Shown: positions 48,864-61,318 of the stretch, one piece after another
Numbering within the stretch: position 1 is the first letter of the stretch
How the letters are laid out: every line of letters begins with the position of its first letter
Assembly: GCA_026545225.1 (NCBI GenBank)
Contig: CM048845.1
Coordinates: 95,358,533 to 95,422,532 of the forward strand
Origin: Cornus controversa
Lineage: Eukaryota > Streptophyta > Magnoliopsida > Cornales > Cornaceae
Reading direction: 5' to 3'
DNA length: 64,000 bases
Program-made: the position numbers and the translations under genes
Notes under the pieces: model-generated
Databases searched by the model: none
The model's input: the letters and a program-made list of their open reading frames with translations, nothing else
What the model was told of the DNA's origin: nothing

Positions 48864-51307
48864 AAAGGAATTTCGTCCTCGAAATTAGCACAGTCATGGT
48901 CTCTCCAAAACCAATCCATACTAGACGTCATTCTCCCCAATGATCGTCGCTATCTCTTTCCACGTACCCTAGGCGCTACACTTGCAACACCTAACTCATA
49001 ACACTCAAGTCTTGCACAACAGTGCATCTCGACTTGCTTCCTAGAGTCCACAGTCTCTACCTCAAGACCTATCCAGTCCGTCTCTATCTCTAGTCTAAGG
49101 CAACACCTTCGACTAATCATACCAATCACTCACAGTGATACATCCCCTATAATCCGGGATCAGCAATACTCAGAGTCATTGTTTAATATCCAACATGACT
49201 TTCAATTCCTGGCATACCATTCCCGGGCTCAGTCCAATATCCTGGGCATCATCACAACACAATCCACATCAATCCAGTGCACATCACAAGCGCACTCACC
49301 AGCAAGGCACATGACAGTGTGCTCGCCGATAAAAACAACATAAACAGCGTACTTGCCGCAGCAAGCCACATGATCCTGCCCAGTCTCCTAGACTACAACC
49401 CACTGGAATCTAATGCCAAGTCCAGGATCTCACATCCCGCTGATTTCACAATCTCATTATTCAAGAGGAGAAACATTTACCCTTTTTCATCCTTCACACC
49501 AAGGAGCCAGTTGACAATTAGAGAGAATTCCTTTCATATCAGCACTTCACTTTAGATAGCCCTTACCAATGAAAGTTTGAGGTCACCTACAGTAGCCAAA
49601 CAGCAGCCATACAGTGGCCGCAGCCCACTGCGTCTACACGTCCACTGCGTCCACCTCTCCCCTTCACGGCAAGAAATTATCCTCACTTCAGATACCATAT
49701 GTTAGGATCCTCATCCATTATCAACCCATCCTTCTCTTAACATCATATCCACACTATGATCCAACTACATCAATCATGCGTATATCACAGCACTCCACTA
49801 AGGTCAAGGCACATAAAGAGTGCACTTGTCAAAACAAATCATCCAGTCCTGTCCATTTTTGTGGACTACATTCCATTGGCATCTAGTGCCAAGATTAGGG
49901 TTTTACATGCCCTTAACTTCACAATCTCATTCCTCGACGAATGAATCTCACTTTCCCGTCCATTAATCCTAACGGACGTTTCCGGCTTCCCGGGTATTTA
50001 TCCATTCCTTTCTAGCATCTCATTTGAGACACCAAGATCCTGACTGCTTCGTCTAGGACCCCACAATTCCAGACTTACTTTCAAAGCCTATCACTACGTG
50101 TCTATTTCAACATCATAATCCACTCAGGTTCCAAACCTCTACCCAGGTTTACAAATCCTTAAAACCAGGACTTCTAGGTGACTACATGTCACTACTAGCC
50201 ATGCAACACAAAATGCAACACAAAAGGGTAATGCATAGTCACATGAATCAAGTATACCACATAGCATCTAACACACAACATGCTAATCAAATGAACACAT
50301 AACATGCATGATATGACATATGATGCATAAATCAAAACCCTAGCCCTCGGGCTAATACTAGAAAAATACCCCTGACCATACACGGTCCTGATACCTCCTC
50401 TGCCTGAGCAAGCGTGTAAAACACGGCCCAGTCCCCCTAGTATATACACATACTAGAACACAACATCTAGAGTGGTTCAAATCAACCTACTCTCATCCTC
50501 TGTACCCATTGGTAAACACCTACCAATCTATCCGCTTCTATAGTCTAAGGTAGCAACCTTGACTATCAATACCAACCACTTTCAGTGACATATCCCTACT
50601 ATTGGGAATTCCTTATCTGTCGTCATCCAGACGAAACAACTCAACATCCACAAGAGCCGGCGTATCGTAAGAGAAACGCTAATCCAAGAAAAATGTCTGG
50701 CCAGGCCACTTTTCCCAGTTAGCCCAACTCTGGCAACATGCCTTCCTTGTATCCCATCTCAATCCCAATTGCCAACCTCGGCAATACACTTACCAACAAC
50801 ACATCATAAGCCCCTAAGTATTTCTAAGGACTTAAGCACTCGCAAACTTCCTTGCGGTATCTCTTCATTGCTCACTAATGAGACTTGATCACCAAATTCA
50901 AAGGTCTAAACTCAACCAATTCTGGGAGTTATTACCAATCAAAATCTGTTTCACACACCAATACTTTGATCTTTCATTAGGATTGCTCAAACCGAGCAAG
51001 TTATTCCACTACCATCCATAGGTAATCGAACCTATCATTTAGACAACTACTAACCATTGCCTATCTCTAAACCATCACGTGATTTGACCATCCGTCCTTA
51101 GGTATTCGAACCTACGACTTTGGTACCCTAGGTTTTCAAACCTAATGCTTTAACAGCAATCCAGAGTTCCTCAACCCTTACCCGTCGCCCCTAGGTATAC
51201 CAACCTAGTGCTCTCATAGCATTCTAGTAATAAGTACATAATCCAACCTTCTCAACCATACACATGATATGTCCATCACCCGTCGTCCCTAGGTATTCCA
51301 ACCTAGT
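48864..51307 (-). other. LARD non-coding interior
   Basis: No retroviral domain in any frame. Two diverged copies of a block lie at 49270-49500 and 49780-49970, with ATCTAATGCCAAG/ATCTAGTGCCAAG and TTCACAATCTCATT. Next to the primer site, three to four degenerate copies of CCTAGGTATTCCAACCTAGT occur (51095-51310). Confidence 0.75.
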
Positions 51308-51319
51308 GCTCTGATACCA
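51308..51319 (-). promoter_or_regulatory. LARD primer-binding site
   Basis: TGGTATCAGAGC on minus, three bases after the 5' LTR end, complementary to initiator Met-tRNA. It fixes the element's orientation. Confidence 0.9.
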
Positions 51320-51322
51320 TTC

Positions 51323-54300
51323 TGTCACGCCCCAGTTCCCGAGGCCCAGAAACCGAGGTGTGAACCCCGTGAGATCACCCTCACGACATAACCTCCACCT
51401 GATCATACAATTCAATTTCCTATGATTTTTACAAAAATCGGGCATGACCCATTCTAAATAATCAGCTCCTGGCATGATATACCTGCTTCACAATTTATAT
51501 GGACACTTCTGGGCACGTGTCCCCCCAGCATTTATATCTAACAGTAAATATGGACACTTCTGGGCCCGTGTCCCCCCAATATTTCTACAACATGCATAAA
51601 CAATCATAAATATACATGCATCAGTCCTTGAATGTCCGTATTAAATACATACATCACATGAATAAATACAATTGAAGGAACTGAATCAATATAAATCGCT
51701 TTATACATTTAATCCAAATGTAAAACATCTATCTACCCACTATCCTGGATATACACTAGATTCTAAGGAATCTAGATACTACCTCTGCAACCGGTGCTGT
51801 CAGTCCCCTAACTAACTCCAAAACCAGCAATACCTGCAAAACCTGGGAGGGGGTGAGCTCAAAGGCCCAACAAGGTATGTAGAACCATACTATCACTGCT
51901 GCAGCAGGTCGATCCTCACATATTCTCAAAAATATACTTATGCACTTAAATATATCACAATATTTAAGACCATGCTCTACCTAGCATGCATGAACCAATG
52001 ATGTATATGGCTACTCTAGCACATATGAACATACAAAATCCACTATACATGATTTTAGAAATCATTTTCAACATGCTTGAAAGCAGTAAACATTCCGCAC
52101 CAATATGTATGTAGAACATATATGTCAAAGCATTTACATGACCAATGTAAATCATCTACCACATTTCCTACTCGACAAGTAGCAATCCCAAATGCAATGA
52201 AGATGCATTTAAACAGGAAAACATGCTTAACAGATAAACACATAAGCATAAATGTATTTTTCACCTTCCACGGTCATAATCCGATACATAAGACAAGCAT
52301 CAAAGCTTGCACATACTCTCACTCTCGGTCCTCATCCGATACCCCACATGATTGGCCCGCTCCGAGGATCATGTGACCTAGGACAACTCCGATAACCATC
52401 CTATGACCTTGACCTACTCCGCCAACGTCATACTTCCGGGGCAATATTTTGGTTTGCCCATTGGTGATTAGACCATATCAGCACCGTCACCAATTATTTG
52501 TCTACTCAAGGTGATTAGACCATATCAGCACCGTCACCGAGTATTGGGTAACTCGAAGTGGTTAGACCATATCAGCACCGCCACTGAGCTTATTTTGACT
52601 CAAGATGATTAGACCATATCAGCACCGTCACCGAGTCTTAGATGGTTCAAGGTGGTTAGACCATATCAGCACCGCCACCGAGTATTTACCTACTCCAGGG
52701 TGGATAGACCACTGTCACCGAGTATTTACCTACTCCAAGGTGACATAACCGCTCCAACGCCCTCACCGTGACCGAGTATTGACCTACTCTGGGTGACTTG
52801 CCTACTTTCTGACCACAACCATACCCGAGTATTAACCTACTCTAGGTAATTCAACCACACTTCCCCGTTTCCTCACAACGGCCCCATATATGCATTTCAA
52901 ACATATAAACACTAAGCATTCAATTTTGTGCTTCACAATGTACAAGCCAGTTTTAAGAAAACATAGTGTACATTTCATCTCCGCATAACCACACATATAA
53001 TTACCTATACATGTAAACCCACGTACAATCACGTATGTGTCATTTCCCTCCTATACATGCAATATGGATGCATATATACATAGCATAGTACTTTCATGCT
53101 TCAACCCATGCTTATGAATACTAAAAAGAAGTATCTAGCATGCTTCTCATCACATTCCAACACATATAGCACATATATGTTCAATACCCGCATAACACAT
53201 CACATATGCCAACAATTTCAACCCTAGCACTTATTTATCATGCTATAACCCATGCATACATTTTCTATAAACAGATAGCATGCATTTCATTCCCGTAAAC
53301 CCACATGTAATCACGTACATGTCAAATCATGCATATAAATCACATATGCACCTACACTAGCATAAATACAGTCATGCTCTCATTCAATGCATGTATTCAT
53401 TACAAGTAGCTAACATGCATTCCAATCACAATATATATACACATATATATTACATCACCCACATATGTATCAGGAACATATAAAACACTTAGCACATTTC
53501 ATGCTTTTCAAATGCTCGCCAAAAGTTAAATTCAACTTAGCATGCATTTCTACCACTGCAACCATATGTATATATATGTATATATACTCACATACATATA
53601 TATACTTCCTGAACACCATGCATAAGAACCACATATGCATACAAGACAACACAGAGCTAAACAGGTATTATTTAGCATGCTTTCCATAGACTTTAATCTA
53701 TACATACATGCTTATCACAATGCAATTAGGCGATTAATCTAACATGTTATCGCTTCCCAAACCCGCGCATACATATATATACACACACGCGTATATATAT
53801 ATATATATCCTCTCACATCCCATGTATGTACCACATTCCCTATACACATATATATAAAAACGCCTACATATATATGTATATACACATACCACATATGATC
53901 AAATTAATAACATATGTAAATTACTCAACGTAATAAAATGTACGTAAGAGATAGAGGCAAGAATCAACTTGCCTTAGGTCCCGCTCTCCAATGAATCCGC
54001 GTCTGTAAGTCGGCCTGTGCCAAGTCCGGTCCAGTCCTGTGTCAAAGCCCACACGACAACCTTTTGAACCATTTCCTTCCCTTTCCCATCTCCACGCTTA
54101 ACCCAATCTTTAATTCAATTGGTGACCAAACCCAATTTGACAGCCCACTTTAATTCAAAACCATATATACCATCACCTCTTAACAACTCACAACCCCTAT
54201 AATTACTTTGAATTACGCCCCAGCAACCCACCGTGCATAAGATCCAACCCCAAACAAACATCATGTATCTGTTATAACTGCCGCAACCAAGTTGTGTACT

Positions 54301-55748
54301 CGGCCAATGAAGACCCGAGACCACCAACAATTTAAACTCCAAAATCAAGCCATACCATCGTAGTTCGACTCCAAAACATGTAGAGCCATGCAAAACTCGT
54401 CATGGCCGAACCCACACACTATCGGACCACCTCCTAATCAATGACCATGGAAGCAAACTCAGCCGAACCATGAACCCAAATTCAGCCCAAACATTCTGTC
54501 ACCACCACAGCCTCCTCCTTAGCCTCAAACAACTGAAACCAAACACCATTGATTAGCCACAACCAAACCCGTTGCCTCCGTAAACCACCATGACTCTCAC
54601 CCTCAAACTCAACCAAGAAAAGTCACCCAAAACCCAACACAAGCCACTGGCCACCATCACCGGCAGCCCCTTATCGTTACAACCACAGCTGACCACCAAG
54701 ACCCAGCCAACTCCATCAACCCGAGTCCCTCAACCTCCATTGAAAACCATTCAAAAACCCAAACCCAAACCGAGTTGCAATCGAACCCAATTATCATCAA
54801 TTGCCGGACAGCCACCGCCGTGTCACGGCCACCACCAGCCGTGAACCCAAAGCCCACGGAAGCCACACCCAAACCGAGACCAAACACTACGAACCACCAG
54901 CCATCACCTGCCGTCGACCCTATTCAGCAAAACCGAACCCAGCCATGAGTCAAACCCCTCCGAGCTCGACCCAAACAGGCCACTTCCGGCCACCCTCGCT
55001 GCCGGAGCACCACCGTCGCTACCAGCCGCGGCCGCCGAGAAGGAACCCAGCACAGATCACCACCGGGTGCCGTCGCTGCCATCCACGGCCGAACGAACCC
55101 CTTCGGTCCGACCCCCCATCGAACCCGCGAACCCATCGGCGACCGAACCCAGTCCGTGGGACTACCTCCAGCCGTCGCCGCCTTCAGCCGCCACTCCAGC
55201 CGCTGTCGGAGCACCACCAGCCGAAGCCCCTTCTTCTTCTCTCCCGATCTCTTCCTCGGCTTCTCTCTCTCTCTCTCTCCCCGATCTCCTTTTTCTCTTC
55301 TTTTCTTTTCTTTTTCTTTCTTTCTCCTTTTCTTTTCTTTTTCTTTCTTCGTTTCTTCTTTCCCAGCCGACCACTAATGTGGTCTTCCCTTTTTGTTGAC
55401 CACTTTTGGTCCATACACTATACATATATATATTATATATATATATATATATATAATATACTACACCATACACAAAATACATGTATTCTATGTATTTCCC
55501 CACACTTATATAAATACAAAGGTCCCTCCATCTTTATCCATAATCACATATTGACCCACCCTATATTTATAATTTAATATAAATATAGGCACTATATATA
55601 TATATATATAGATATATATATACATATACTCACCTTCCACTTGTATGGAAATGCATCCACACCCTTTCCGGAATCTAATTAATCCGAAAAAAAATTTAAA
55701 CCGGTCAAAATTCACCCGGAAACAGTCAAAATAATTCCGGTCCTTACA
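51323..55748 (-). repeat. LARD 5' LTR (right)
   Basis: Near-identical to 44425-48850. As 5' LTR it should hold the element's promoter; TA-rich sequence at about 55420-55460 lies just before the GA-rich tract on minus, a plausible start region. Confidence 0.93.
52464..52848. repeat. tandem repeat inside the LARD 5' LTR
   Basis: Same array as 45566-45950, offset 6,898 bp. Confidence 0.85.
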
Positions 55749-57107
55749 GAATCAACTATAGGGGAATTACATCATGCATAAGTGGTGTCGGTGGCTACAA
55801 GCTCACCTTCATCCGTCAAGAAGATAACATATGATTAAGGCTAAGCCATGGACTATCTTCGATTGGCATGGGCCATCTGCCTAACTACTCTAATCTAGGG
55901 TGCAGTATGGTTCATCTTCTCTAGGCATAATCCATCAAAGCTCATAACAATATATTCAGTGATTACCATTGTGTAATAATCTTTCTCATGATCACAGAAA
56001 ACAAGAGAGATTGAGTTCAATAACAACAACTAAATATCTAAGACAAGATAAGAAATCATTGAGATTGAATTTACAAGACTTTTATTTCTCAATTCTATAA
56101 TAAGAATCCTCTGAATTACACAATCTATGCATGTATATAAAGGTCCCCAATAATTAAAACAATCAAACCATTGATGCTTTGTTAGGGCTACATCAAAACC
56201 CTAGTGGATGAACTAGCCGCTCATGGTAGAAGAAGAAGCTTCAACTGTTGAGGAAGAAGGCATCATCTTCATGAATTATGCGTATGACTATGTTCTCCAA
56301 TGGCTCTGCAATATGTTTCTGTTCTCTTCTCAGCCCTCTCAGACTCTCCAATCTCTGTGTAAGCTCTCCCAACTCAGCCTCCAAGTCTTCACTTTATTCT
56401 CCAAGAGAATCCACCAAAGTCCTAATCCAATTAGGAATAAATTAGGGTTTCCCGCAGCACTAATCAGGTGGGTTTTTCCTGCTGACTTCGGCCCAACTTT
56501 TGACCTACTAGAAGTCCGATTTACGGAATTTTCGTGAAATACAAAAGTGTGCAGAATCAAATTTCATTCAACCTCACGCGAGAATTATGTTGATTTGAGG
56601 CTCGGAAATAAGACTTCTGGTCCGTTTTCCAAAACGGGATTAAGACTGCATTATGCGCAGATTTGGGCTTCAGGCCCGAAACCTTCTTAAGCTGCTGTAA
56701 TTCTCTTGGACCTCTTTCTTGGGCTGATTTGAGTTGAAATAAATGGTTGAGTGAATCTCCTTGATGTAGGCTTCATCTCACCATCTTGGATGTCTTCTTT
56801 AAAAGCCTAAAAACTTGGTTTTAACTGAAATAATCATTAAGGCCCTGAAAATACAGAAAACACTAAAACAAAGTAAAATCACAAAATAATCTATCACTAA
56901 GAGAATAAAATACATAAGTTAAGAGGCTAGAATGCGTAAAATTCAACGCCGATCACACCCCCAAACTCCTTGACATACCTTAGATTCTGTCTCGAACAAC
57001 AACCCTACAAAACATAGGGAACTTCACTACCACCACGTACCATGACAATGGACTGTGGTAATATGCACTGCCTTCCCTGTAGCTGGTGCACCCACCTTAC
57101 GCGTGTG

Positions 57108-58077
57108 TCACTTTTTTGACTTCAGGCCCCCGGCCTGAGCATCTTCCACCAAGATCAGTGGGCTAACATGAATTGGAATCTTTGTGTCAGAGTCTTCCTC
57201 CTCAGACTCTTGGGCAGTCAAGGCACTAAGTGCTTTTTCCTTCTTTGGACAATCTCTTGCCTGGTGTGGTCCTTTGCAAATGAAGCATCCAGACTCAAAA
57301 AAACTTTTATTTCGACTGTTGATTTGATGCTTCAGGATTCTCTTTGTCTTTCTCTGTACCACTTTTCTTAGCTTTGTTAAAGAACATCCCATCCTTCTTT
57401 GACTTACCATGGACAGAGTCAAGTTTCTCAAGTCACAAATCCACAAAACTGTCTGTAGCAACAATGGCAGAATGGAGGTTACGAACACCACGCCTCCATA
57501 ACTCAATTTGTACCCATGATTGTAAACCTGTCACAAAATTAAATAGCTTGTCCCCTTCGGACATGTCTTTGATATCCAGTAACAAAGACGTGAAATCTTT
57601 CACATACTCATGCACAGAACCCGTGTGCTTGAGTTTTCGTAATGCATTGTGAGCAACCCAACCCGAGTTAGTTGGAAGAAATGTTTCTCTCAACTCTTTC
57701 CATATATATGACCACAATCTAATTTGTGATCTGGCCTTGTCCTCCAGTTGAGTCCACCATAATTTTGCATCACCAGTCAAGTACATACTAATGATTGTGA
57801 ATCTGTCATCTTCTAGAATGTGAGCAACCTGAAAATACTGCTCAACATCCCACAGGAAATTTTCAAGTTCTTTAGCACTACACTTACCACCAAATGGATT
57901 TGGCTCCGAAATCTTGATTTTAGAGGTTGGCTTCTTACCAACAAGGATGTGATTTTGTTGAGATCTTTTCAGTAAAGCCACTTTACCCTCCAACTCCTTC
58001 AAGTTTTCCTTGAAGAGTTCTATCATGGACAAAATGTCGTTGGCAATTTCAGCAAGCTTTGAGTTTGTCTCAGACAT
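57108..58077 (-). pseudogene. Ty3/gypsy gag, broken
   Basis: Starts MSETNSKLAEIANDILSMIE with a coiled-coil-like region. The retrotransposon gag domain follows (ELENFLWDVEQYFQVAHILE, YLTGDAKLWWTQLED, GSVHEYVKDFTSLLLDIKDM) and ends at a TGA after SFVDL (about 57433). The same frame then continues KSKKDGMFFNKAKKSG, and after a shift a zinc knuckle CFICKGPHQARDC is read, followed by KKEKALSALTAQESEEED. Gag packages the element RNA. With one stop and at least one shift it is non-functional. Protease and polymerase that should follow to the left are missing. Confidence 0.85.
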
Positions 58078-58277
58078 AAACTTACTAAGCTAAGTGTGTA
58101 GAGTCTGCAGCTCCACAGTAATTTATTCCGCTTGAACCATTGAGGAAACAACATCATCAGATTGAAGAGCACCAACAATCTCCTCCAAACAAGAAACATG
58201 ATCTCGTGTTATTTTTACAGTATTACCTCTAACCATCTTGAATTAAATGCACTTTGAACCAGCAATTGAGCCAACTT

Positions 58278-58290
58278 GGCTCTGATACCA
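58278..58290 (-). promoter_or_regulatory. gypsy primer-binding site
   Basis: TGGTATCAGAGCC on minus, two bases after an LTR end (..CCTGTGACA, 58293) and 0.2 kb before the gag start; complementary to Met-tRNA. Confidence 0.85.
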
Positions 58291-58292
58291 AC

Positions 58293-58512
58293 TGTCACAG
58301 GGGTCAATTTGAATACTAAATTTCACCGCTGTGATGGCACTAGAATAGCCCTCATTTTCCTCTGCCTTAGTCTTAGCCAACACGCTTAATGTTTGGACAC
58401 ACACCAAGTCACTCCCACACTTACAAGAAGGTTATGTAGGAAATAAAGAAAAAAAACACACACAATTTATAGAAGTTTTACGACTCCCAACTTTTATATT
58501 ATTATCATAAGA
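58293..58512 (-). repeat. LTR end of the gypsy element (inverted-repeat arm 1)
   Basis: Minus-strand LTR terminal part containing GTTGGGAGTCGTAAAAC, GGGAGTGACTTGGTGTGTGT and TTGGCTAAGACTAAGGC, ending at the primer site. The LTR continues to the right for an unknown length, with no clear start found before the opposite arm at 59889. Confidence 0.7.
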
Positions 58513-59888
58513 ACAATACAAGGAAATATGGTCAAGACCTGTAGTAAACATACAAATGCACACTGATGCCTTCTCTCCCAAAATGTATAGCTCTCAATAA
58601 TGTTTTCACTCTAGAATTTCTCTCCCTAGCTACAATGCCCATCAAGGCTAATTATAAGCACTCTCAAAATCAGCCCATTAAGTTAGTAGATGACACCCCC
58701 ATCCACTTAGGGTTGTGTTGGCACCAACCAACACATACCACCTTACCTTGGTGGGTGCTAGCACTAAGCTACTCTCCCTCATCTTTAGCGTCATGTGGAG
58801 AATGTACTAGACTTTTGTGTGTTGGCAAGCCAAGAGGTTGCCACCTTGCATAATTGGTTGCTAGTTTTTCCCACTTTTCCATAATATAGCTATATATATG
58901 GAATGTGGGTGACAATACTTTAGCCTACTTAATTTTGTTGGAGCCTTCCATTACTTGCCAAGTGTCATAGTAGTTGCCCACACTAGCCATGTGTTGTCAG
59001 CATTCAGAATGTGCCACTTTTTCTCCAAGTGTCAACTAATGCCTTTAACCATTCCCAACCCAAGCCATGGTCCATGTTAGTCACATATGATTTTAGCCAA
59101 CCTTGATTAGAGCTCAACCCAAGTTAAGCCAAGCCCTTGCCACGTGATCAATGCCATTGTCCACATTTTGACTAAATTCAAACCATGTCAATGAGTTTGG
59201 CACTATGCGTCGATCTGTTGGTGCATCAAGCCTACACCATAAATCAATTTGTGCCGATCATGCCGTGTCCACGGGGGCTAGCTAAGGCACCTATGAATGC
59301 CAATCTTCCTCATAAGTTAGCCATGCCTTGATCTGTTAGTGCATGGTCCAAGCCATGCCCACCAATTTTATGTTCGTGCCCACCGTGCTGCACCTACAGT
59401 GGCTTAAGCCGTTATCAAAAGACACCACGCATATATCTGAGCCACCACCTTGCCCAAAGGTAAGTTTGTGCACCTATGGGTTCATATGCACTTGACATAC
59501 CTGCAACCAGACTATGTCGTCTGCCCATGGGGTTCCTCCCATCGAACTGTCAAGTGCCACCACCTTGGGGTGGTGCATCACCATGCTAAAGATATGTTTG
59601 GTGTGCTCACACTTCTTGCCTTGTGCTAGGCTCGCCACGACCTAGCCAAGTGGACTCAGGTGTCGGAGGGTGAACCATACCCTCATATATATGCAAAACG
59701 AACATTCAACCTTCATATTTATCATGATATGGCATGCCGAAAGCCCTCCATGCCCACGAAATGCTATCAAGGGCCTAGCCATGGGCATGCCATGGCATGG
59801 CCTAGTGCGGGACAGAATGTTAAGGGTCTAACAGTTAGGTATTGGTGTGCCTTTGTACGTTTACTATAGGCTTTGGCCAGATTTCCTT
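58513..59888. other. LTR-like sequence between two opposed LTR ends
   Basis: No gene. It should hold the U3 parts of both LTRs; phrases with CCATGCC and CATGGCATG recur. I could not fix the junction. Confidence 0.4.
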
Positions 59889-60112
59889 GTATTATTTTGT
59901 TCGTATAATAATATAAGGTTGGGAGTCGTAAGACCTTTGTAAATACTGTGTGTTTTTTTCCTTTCCTTCCTACATAGCATCCTTGTGTGTGTGGGAGTGA
60001 CTTGGTGTGTGTTCAAAACATCAAAGTTGTTGGCTAAGACTAAGGCGGAGGAAGTTGAGGCCTGTTCTAGTACCATCATAGCGGCAAAAATTTGGTGTTT
60101 AATTTGACCCTG
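59889..60112 (+). repeat. opposed LTR end (inverted-repeat arm 2)
   Basis: Diverged inverted copy of 58293-58512 (GTTGGGAGTCGTAAGAC, GGGAGTGACTTGGTGTGTGT, TTGGCTAAGACTAAGGC, ending GACCCTGTGAAA). No primer site follows, so it is a 3' LTR or a solo LTR of a related element inserted the other way round. Confidence 0.7.
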
Positions 60113-61128
60113 TGAAATTGTGTATCATTCACATATATCTTGTTTTATAGTCCGAATTTAATCATTACAAATGACTGTAAACTCTGGATATCTGCATTCA
60201 CCCGAAAATTACGAATATAACTTAATGGTTGAGGGGAGCACATTTAAGCACTGGGAAATTTGCAAAAAATTAATTGTTGAGGGAGTATTTTTTGCAATTA
60301 ATTAACCCTTCACTTTAAGAATTTTTTGTCCTCTGACAGGCCTTCTATTTTTAAGGAGAATGAATCAGAAGCTTTTTTGGGTGTAAAGAAGTTCATCTAG
60401 CCCTGCAATGACACTCCTCAATCAAGCAAATAATGGAATTCGTAATTTTTTATCAGTGATTATGCCTTCTTGAGTCAAGTAATTTGAATATATAACATTG
60501 CACCTCCTCGAGGAGGGAAAAGAGTTATCCCTCTATTTTTTTGTATATTGATTATCTTTTATAAAATAGCTTAATTATAAAAAAATAAAAAATGTATATC
60601 TCTGAAGAAAATTTTATAAAATAGCTATTAAAAAAATGGAATGACTCTTGGATAACAAATCAATCCTGTTTCAAATTAAATTCTTTGCTACAGGAAGTTA
60701 TGAATTTTAAAATCTAAGTTTTTCAGTGTGCCAAACAGTATCTATATATGCATAAACCATTACTAATTAATAATCATTCATAAACAATATTAATAAATGT
60801 CACAAAAATAATCACCAATTATGATGCGAGAATTAGATGTTCATACACCAGTTTATTGCATGGCTGTGAAAATCATGGCATGCCATTATTTTATTCCTAT
60901 CTTCTTAAAATCACTGTTATTAAGCTAACTTGACACACGATTCTCTTTCATTTCTTTTGCTCTTTCTTGTCCATGCTAACCTGAAAAAAGAGTTGGGGGA
61001 TGAGTTTGGAAAAGCCGAGTTGGAAACCATTCAACTTAATATTCATTTAAGTTTGTACACGAAACCTTTTAATAAGGTTGTGCTTTACTGAGAAGACGTC
61101 TTTTAAAACTTAAATACCAAACAGCAGC

Positions 61129-61130
<2 letters not shown>
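60113..61130. other. AT-rich spacer
   Basis: No gene or element recognised. Confidence 0.5.

Positions 61131-61178
<48 letters not shown>
61131..61178. repeat. (TA)24 microsatellite
   Basis: Uninterrupted TA run, downstream of the CEP-like pseudogene. Confidence 0.95.
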
Positions 61179-61182
<4 letters not shown>

Positions 61183-61318
61183 GAAAATAAATTTTTATAT
61201 ATTTCCAACATAAAATAACATGGAAATGTAGAATATATCTTCTTCTTCTGTGCTAGGTGGACATACCATACCAACTATGATCGGTCGTCTACGTAGTTTG
61301 CGATTCGCAATTAGGTTG

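Larger units (their letters stand above)
44425..55748 (-). mobile_element. complete LARD-type LTR retrotransposon, 11.3 kb, recent
   Basis: Two LTRs of 4,426 bp (44425-48850 and 51323-55748), offset by exactly 6,898 bp, have TGT..ACA ends and are flanked by GAATC on both sides (44420-44424 and 55749-55753). On the minus strand the 5' LTR is the right one: the primer site (51319-51308) follows it, and a polypurine tract (48863-48851) precedes the left LTR. The 2,472-bp interior shows no gag, protease, reverse transcriptase or integrase. Very long LTRs with a non-coding core define LARDs, which rely on enzymes of a related autonomous element. By eye I noticed one LTR difference (G at 44826, A at 51724). 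Confidence 0.92.
44130..57000. other. older retroelement remnant split by the LARD
   Basis: Flanking pieces 44130-44424 and 55749-57000 join across the LARD. They carry phrases common in non-coding 3' regions of plant LTR retrotransposons (CAGGGATTATGGTCTGATGA on the left, ATCACACCCCCAAACTCCTT on the right). Class is not certain; no coding domain is seen. Confidence 0.35.

Noticed and set aside
44425..55748. 6,898-bp tandem duplication of several small genes
   Set aside because: The repeated blocks are the two LTRs of one element, shown by TG..CA ends, GAATC duplications, primer site and purine tract.
56223..56537. 104-codon open frame on plus
   Set aside because: No recognisable domain; lies in the retroelement remnant that flanks the LARD.
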